From JBDHDH01 sp039591615 (GTDB lineage Bacteria; Gemmatimonadota; Gemmatimonadetes; Gemmatimonadales; GWC2-71-9), in the NCBI GenBank assembly GCA_039591615.1, contig JBDHDH010000003.1, forward strand, positions 50,579 to 114,578: a stretch of 64,000 bases of DNA, written 5' to 3'. Shown piece after piece: positions 59,900 to 64,000 of the stretch (position 1 is the stretch's first letter; the number at the start of each line of letters is the position of its first letter). The notes below the pieces were generated by a model that saw nothing but the letters and a program-made list of their open reading frames with translations, did no database searches and was not told where the DNA came from. The position numbers were made by a program, and so were the translations under genes.

Positions 59900-61495
59900 A
59901 TGACATACCTGACTCGTATCGCTGTCTTGCTTTCGGTGGGAGCGGTCCTCGGGACGCCAGCCGCAGCCCAGGCATTCCCTACCGACGATCCGGTGCTGCG
60001 CCATATGTGGGACGAGGGCATGGAACGGTCGCAGGCGTACGGCCTAGCGCAAACGCTGCTCGACTCCATCGGCCCACGACTCACCGGAACACCTCAGATA
60101 GAGTCGGGCAGTGAATGGCTGGTCCAGATGTACCGTCGGTTGGGAGTCGAGGCAGATAACGAGCGGTACGGAACTTGGATGCGGTGGCGGCGAGGCCGCA
60201 CTCATGTCGACCTCGTGGAGCCGCGGGTGAGAACGCTTGAAGCGACCTTGCTGGCATGGAGTGCAGGCACGGGTGGCCGTTCGGTTCGCGGTGAGGTGGT
60301 GATCGTACCGGACGTCCAGGATTCCCCGGAGTTTGAAGCCTGGTTGCCGAGCGCACGGGGCAAGTTCGTCGCAATCTCGTTTGCCGAGCCTACATGCAGA
60401 CCGGATCGCGACTGGGAGCAGTGGGCCACGGAGGAAACGTTCGAGAGGATGCGCGAGGAACGCACCGCGGCGCGGGAGGCATGGACGGAACGCTTCGAGC
60501 GTGCGGGCTTCAACATGCGGGAGCGCGGCGCCCAGCGCCGAGTTGCAGAACGCCTCGAAGCGGCTGAGGTGGCGGGCGTACTCACGTCACGCTGGTCACG
60601 GGGTTGGGGTGTACAGAAGATCTTCAATGCCAGCAGCAGGCAGGTTCCCACTCTCGATCTGAGCTGCGAGGATTACGGACTCCTCTTCCGGCTCGCCCAA
60701 CATAGTCAACATCCCGTCATCGACGTCTCAGCCGAAGGAGAGTTCCTCGGTGAGGGACCAGTCTTCAACACCATCGCACGCATCCCCGGCACCGAGCTCC
60801 CCAATGAGTACGTGATGCTCTCGGCCCACTTCGATTCGTGGGACGGAGCGTCGGGGGCGACGGACAACGGCACCGGCACGATTACCATGTTGGAAGCGAT
60901 GCGAATTCTCAGCGTGACGTACCCTCGCCCAAGACGGACCATCCTTGTGGGGCACTGGGGAGGCGAGGAGCAGGGTCTCAACGGCTCCCGAGCGTTCGCG
61001 GCGGATCATCCCGAAGTCCTCGAGGGACTGCAGGCGCTGTTCAACCAAGACAACGGGACCGGGCGAGTCGTGAACATGTCCAGCTCGGGGTTCACCGGTG
61101 CATCGGAGAGTCTAGCGAGATGGCTGGCGCACGTCCCCGGGGACATCACGCAGCACATTCGGTTCAGGTTTCCCGGCACGCCGCCCGGTGGAGGAAGTGA
61201 TCACGCCTCCTTCGTGTGCCACGAAACCCCGGGTTTCGGATTGGGCTCGCTGAGCTGGAGTTACGGTACGTACACCTGGCACACCAATCGCGACACGTTC
61301 GATAAGATCTCGTTCGACGATCTCAGGAACAACGCGACGCTGACGGCGATGCTGGTGTACCTCGCCTCCGAAGACCCGGAACGGGTTTCCCGACAAGTAC
61401 GGACGGAGTTCCCACCAAACCGATTCTCGGACCAACCGGGATCATGGCCGGCGTGCCAGGCGGCCCGAAGGTCATGGGAGGAAAGGAGGCCCTGA
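59900..61495 (+). CDS. Secreted M28 family metallopeptidase
   Basis: 531 residues from ATG 59900, with GGAGA upstream. Signal peptide ends at TPAAAQA. A protease-associated-type region lies in the middle (about residues 100-260). The M28 zinc motifs are YVMLSAHFDSWDGASGATDN (His and bridging Asp), GHWGGEEQGLNGS (Glu pair), NQDNGTGRVV (Asp) and the final His in YGTYTWHTNRDTFDKI. It releases N-terminal residues from peptides outside the cytoplasm. The end WPACQAARRSWEERRP is normal for its type. Confidence 0.9.
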   Translation: MTYLTRIAVLLSVGAVLGTPAAAQAFPTDDPVLRHMWDEGMERSQAYGLAQTLLDSIGPRLTGTPQIESGSEWLVQMYRRLGVEADNERYGTWMRWRRGRTHVDLVEPRVRTLEATLLAWSAGTGGRSVRGEVVIVPDVQDSPEFEAWLPSARGKFVAISFAEPTCRPDRDWEQWATEETFERMREERTAAREAWTERFERAGFNMRERGAQRRVAERLEAAEVAGVLTSRWSRGWGVQKIFNASSRQVPTLDLSCEDYGLLFRLAQHSQHPVIDVSAEGEFLGEGPVFNTIARIPGTELPNEYVMLSAHFDSWDGASGATDNGTGTITMLEAMRILSVTYPRPRRTILVGHWGGEEQGLNGSRAFAADHPEVLEGLQALFNQDNGTGRVVNMSSSGFTGASESLARWLAHVPGDITQHIRFRFPGTPPGGGSDHASFVCHETPGFGLGSLSWSYGTYTWHTNRDTFDKISFDDLRNNATLTAMLVYLASEDPERVSRQVRTEFPPNRFSDQPGSWPACQAARRSWEERRP

Positions 61496-61564
61496 ACCGT
61501 GCAAGGGAGCGCACCAAGCTCACGCCGCCGTCTGTCGAGAACACTGCGACCTCCGAGGACACCG

Positions 61565-64000
61565 ATGTCCGGAACAATGTGGAGCGGTAGGCTCGCATCG
61601 GCGGTCTGCTCTATCGTCGCCATGCTCGTAGCGGGATGTGCCGGTGAGGATGGACGCCCTCGCATTCCCGGCCCTCAAGCGGACGGCAGCATCCTTCTCC
61701 CCAACAGCTGGTCGCTCACCCCCGCCGGCGAGCACGTCGACGTCGGCGACCTTCCCCTCGGCATGGCGCTGAGCCCTGATGGCCGGTACCTGGCAGTGAC
61801 CAACAATGGGTTTGCTGATCAGTACGTCTCCATCATCGAGCTGCAGACGAGGCAGGAACTGCACCGCCTTCCCATGGATCGCTCTTGGCTCGGCCTCACC
61901 TTCAGCCCAAGCGGCCATCGCTTGTTCGCCTCAGGCGGCGGCGGCGATCTGGTGGAGGTCTACCGCTTCGCCATGGGTAAGGGACAGCGAGAAACCGCCC
62001 TCTCGCTCAAGCCGGCGAACGACACAACGCCGTACTTCACCGCTGGCCTCGCGGTCACGTCCGACGGCCGGTGGCTCGTGGCGGCGGCCCTCCGGAAGAA
62101 CCGGATCGTCACGTTCGACCTGACGCGGGGAGAGCGGGGGTACATCGATGTGGGCGAGTTCCCCTACGCGATCGTGGCACATCCCGACAACACCACTTTG
62201 TTCGTCAGCAACTGGGGCGGCAAGTCGATCAGTGTGGTAGACCTCGGCGCCGGCAGCGAGATCGACCACATTTCCGTCGGCAGCCACCCCAACGCCATGC
62301 GGCTGTCGCTCGACGGTACTCGACTCTTCGTAACAAACGCGAATTCCAACGATATCTCGATCATCGACGTAAGCGACCGGCAGGTGGTCGAGACCATCGA
62401 CCTGTCACCCTACCCTGGCGCTCCGAGCGGGACGACACCCAACGGCATTGCTCTCTCGTCGGACGGCAACACGCTCTACGTGGTCAACGCCGACAACAAC
62501 GACGTGGCCGTGGTAGATATCTCACAGTCGCCAGCCCGCGTAAAGGGCCTCATTCCCACCGGGTGGTACCCCACGGCCGTCGTGTTAGCCGAGGACGCGG
62601 GCATGCTCCTCGTCGCGAGCGCCAAGGGGTTGGGCTCGAAACCCAATCCCCTTGGCCCTCAGCCGACGATCAATTACCCCAGAACAGTACCCGAAGTGCA
62701 GTACATCGGCCGGCTGTTCCCGGGGACGGTGTCGTTCATCAATCTCCCGAGCGATCGGGCCCTAGCCGATTACACAGCGCAAGTCGTTGCAAACAACGGG
62801 TTCGGCCGAATGGACGGCACTCTCTCGGTGGCCGACGCAGCGGATGTGCCGCCACGGGCCATCCCACGCCGAGTCGGAGAGCCGTCGCTCATCAGGTACG
62901 TCTTCTACATCATCAAGGAGAACCGAACCTACGATCAGGTGTTCGGCGACCTGCCCCAAGGCGAGGGTGACAGCACACTGACCCTTTTCGGTCGGGACAT
63001 CACACCAAACCATCATGCCCTCGCGGAGACGTTCGTGCTGTTCGACAATTTCTACGTCGACGCGGAGGTAAGCGCAGACGGACACGAATGGTCCACGGGT
63101 GCCATCGCCACCGATTTCGTTGAGAAGCTCTGGCCCACCGGTTACTCGAGCCGAGGATTTCCGTACGTCGCCGAAGGGTCGTTCGAGATTGCGTATCCCG
63201 ACGCCGGCTATCTCTGGGACGCCGCCGCGCTCGTGGGTGTCACTTACAGGAGTTACGGCGAGTTCGTCCGTTACGGACCGAACCGCAGTTATCCGGTACA
63301 AACGCGCATGGCGAACTTGCAGGGACATATCGCGCCTGACTTTCCTCCCTATGACCTGCGCGTGACGGATGTCGCGCGGGCCGCGGAGTTCGTCCGCGAG
63401 CTGAACCAGCAAGTGGCGGGTGACACCGTGTCGCAGCTGAACATCATCCGGCTCCCCAACGACCACACCGCCGGGACGCGGCCGGGGTATCCGACGCCAT
63501 TGTCGATGGTGGCGGACAACGATCTCGCGTTGGGGCGGATCGTGGAGGCAATCTCCAACAGTCCCATCTGGGCCGAGACGGCCATCTTCGTGGTCGAGGA
63601 CGACAGCCAGAATGGCCCCGACCATGTCGATTCACACCGAACGATCGCACTGGTGGCGAGCCCCTATGCGCGAAGAGGGTTCGTGGACCACACCATGTAC
63701 GACACCGTTTCCCTGTTGAAGACGATCGAGCTTATTCTGGGCCTGGCCCCCCTCAGTCAGTACGACGCAGCCGCCATGCCGATGTTCCTGGCATTTCAGG
63801 ACGAGGCGGACTCCATGCCGTACGCGGCGCACTCGAATCGTTTTCCGCTCGACAGCCTCAACACAGCGGACGCGTTCGGCGCCGAGTTGTCCGTGCGCAT
63901 GAATCTGGAAGAGCTGGACGCCGCGCCCGAGGAGCTCCTCAACGAGATCATCTGGAAATCGGTCAAGGGTGTCACCTCGGAGATGCCCCGGCCGCATACG
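61565..64000 (+). CDS. Beta-propeller/phosphoesterase lipoprotein (3' end outside window)
   Basis: 812 residues visible, no stop before the window end. ATG 61565 follows GAGGA; ATG 61577 is the alternative. Lipobox LVAGC near residue 25. The first half is a YncE-like seven-bladed propeller (MALSPDGRYLAVTNNG, IVAHPDNTTLFVSNWG, GIALSSDGNTLYVVNAD). The second half is a phosphoesterase domain of the phospholipase C/alkaline phosphatase group: YIIKENRTYDQVFGDLP, RLPNDHTAGTRPGYPTPLSM, VVEDDSQNGPDHVDSHR. The fused protein probably acts on phosphodiesters outside the cell. Confidence 0.9.
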   Translation, partial: MSGTMWSGRLASAVCSIVAMLVAGCAGEDGRPRIPGPQADGSILLPNSWSLTPAGEHVDVGDLPLGMALSPDGRYLAVTNNGFADQYVSIIELQTRQELHRLPMDRSWLGLTFSPSGHRLFASGGGGDLVEVYRFAMGKGQRETALSLKPANDTTPYFTAGLAVTSDGRWLVAAALRKNRIVTFDLTRGERGYIDVGEFPYAIVAHPDNTTLFVSNWGGKSISVVDLGAGSEIDHISVGSHPNAMRLSLDGTRLFVTNANSNDISIIDVSDRQVVETIDLSPYPGAPSGTTPNGIALSSDGNTLYVVNADNNDVAVVDISQSPARVKGLIPTGWYPTAVVLAEDAGMLLVASAKGLGSKPNPLGPQPTINYPRTVPEVQYIGRLFPGTVSFINLPSDRALADYTAQVVANNGFGRMDGTLSVADAADVPPRAIPRRVGEPSLIRYVFYIIKENRTYDQVFGDLPQGEGDSTLTLFGRDITPNHHALAETFVLFDNFYVDAEVSADGHEWSTGAIATDFVEKLWPTGYSSRGFPYVAEGSFEIAYPDAGYLWDAAALVGVTYRSYGEFVRYGPNRSYPVQTRMANLQGHIAPDFPPYDLRVTDVARAAEFVRELNQQVAGDTVSQLNIIRLPNDHTAGTRPGYPTPLSMVADNDLALGRIVEAISNSPIWAETAIFVVEDDSQNGPDHVDSHRTIALVASPYARRGFVDHTMYDTVSLLKTIELILGLAPLSQYDAAAMPMFLAFQDEADSMPYAAHSNRFPLDSLNTADAFGAELSVRMNLEELDAAPEELLNEIIWKSVKGVTSEMPRPHT

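Noticed and set aside
1..64000. tRNA, rRNA, CRISPR, prophage or insertion sequences
   Set aside because: No transposase or integrase motif, no regular repeat-spacer pattern and no tRNA T-loop/acceptor pattern was recognised by eye; a tRNAscan or HMM search would settle it.

Overview
This is 64 kb of GC-rich, densely coded bacterial DNA. Genes are tightly packed with many 1-14 nt start/stop overlaps, GTG starts are common, and many products carry Sec or lipoprotein signals. The mix of secreted M28 peptidases, OPT transport, a MacAB/TolC-like efflux operon, DUF1844- and PqqD-like small proteins and a 4-hydroxybenzoyl-CoA reductase-type molybdenum hydroxylase suggests a Gram-negative-type chromosome of the Gemmatimonadota kind. 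That placement is inferred from gene style only; no rRNA or tRNA gene was seen. I saw no transposase, integrase, CRISPR array or phage module, so this looks like ordinary chromosome with a few decayed spots.

Layout. 1-6.7 kb: tail of a CtaG-like membrane protein; PepD dipeptidase divergent from an OPT oligopeptide transporter with a good sigma70-type promoter; an orphan PqqD-like protein; a type II NADH dehydrogenase coupled to a small membrane protein and divergent from a cupredoxin lipoprotein. 6.7-13.9 kb: an M42 peptidase, then a leftward six-gene operon encoding an ECF transporter (S, T and two ATPases) followed by two paralogous HEAT-repeat proteins. The two ATPases carry complementary motif losses, so the heterodimer should have one good and one dead ATP site. 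14-20.2 kb: M28-PDZ peptidase, free-methionine sulfoxide reductase-like GAF protein, alpha/beta hydrolase, an unknown, PolX, endonuclease III, and a conserved unknown. 20.1-26.4 kb: TPR protein, GT39 glycosyltransferase, asparagine synthase, HD protein, phospholipase D/cardiolipin synthase-like protein. 26.4-32.6 kb: an ECF sigma factor, a membrane anti-sigma candidate, a Spy/CpxP-like protein and a TolC-ATPase-adaptor-permease efflux system in one overlapping operon.

32.6-41.2 kb: homoserine kinase, a frameshifted DinB-like pseudogene, an exported RidA, a small unknown, an NTF2-like lipoprotein coupled to an M19 dipeptidase, a YggX-like protein with an added zinc-ribbon pattern, then a three-subunit molybdenum hydroxylase whose FAD subunit has the extra four-cysteine loop typical of 4-hydroxybenzoyl-CoA reductase. 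41.2-54 kb: a looser region of small genes, gene debris (SDR stub) and single metabolic genes: DUF6884-like, DUF2007-like, alpha/beta hydrolase, SPFH protein with a GntR regulator, M14-like carboxypeptidase, methyltransferase, OsmC, tandem TauE/SafE exporters, an arginine-rich zinc-ribbon protein. 54-64 kb: amidohydrolase, cyclase fragment, NTF2-like protein, FKBP isomerase with promoter and terminator, a broken MBL-fold gene, isochorismatase-type hydrolase with a strong terminator, a second M28 peptidase, and a beta-propeller/phosphoesterase lipoprotein running off the window end.

Together the genes point to a heterotroph living on peptides (about ten peptidases or peptide hydrolases plus an OPT importer), with envelope-stress-controlled efflux and redox/aromatic chemistry. 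The most unusual item is the ECF transporter operon with its asymmetric ATPase pair and HEAT-repeat partners.
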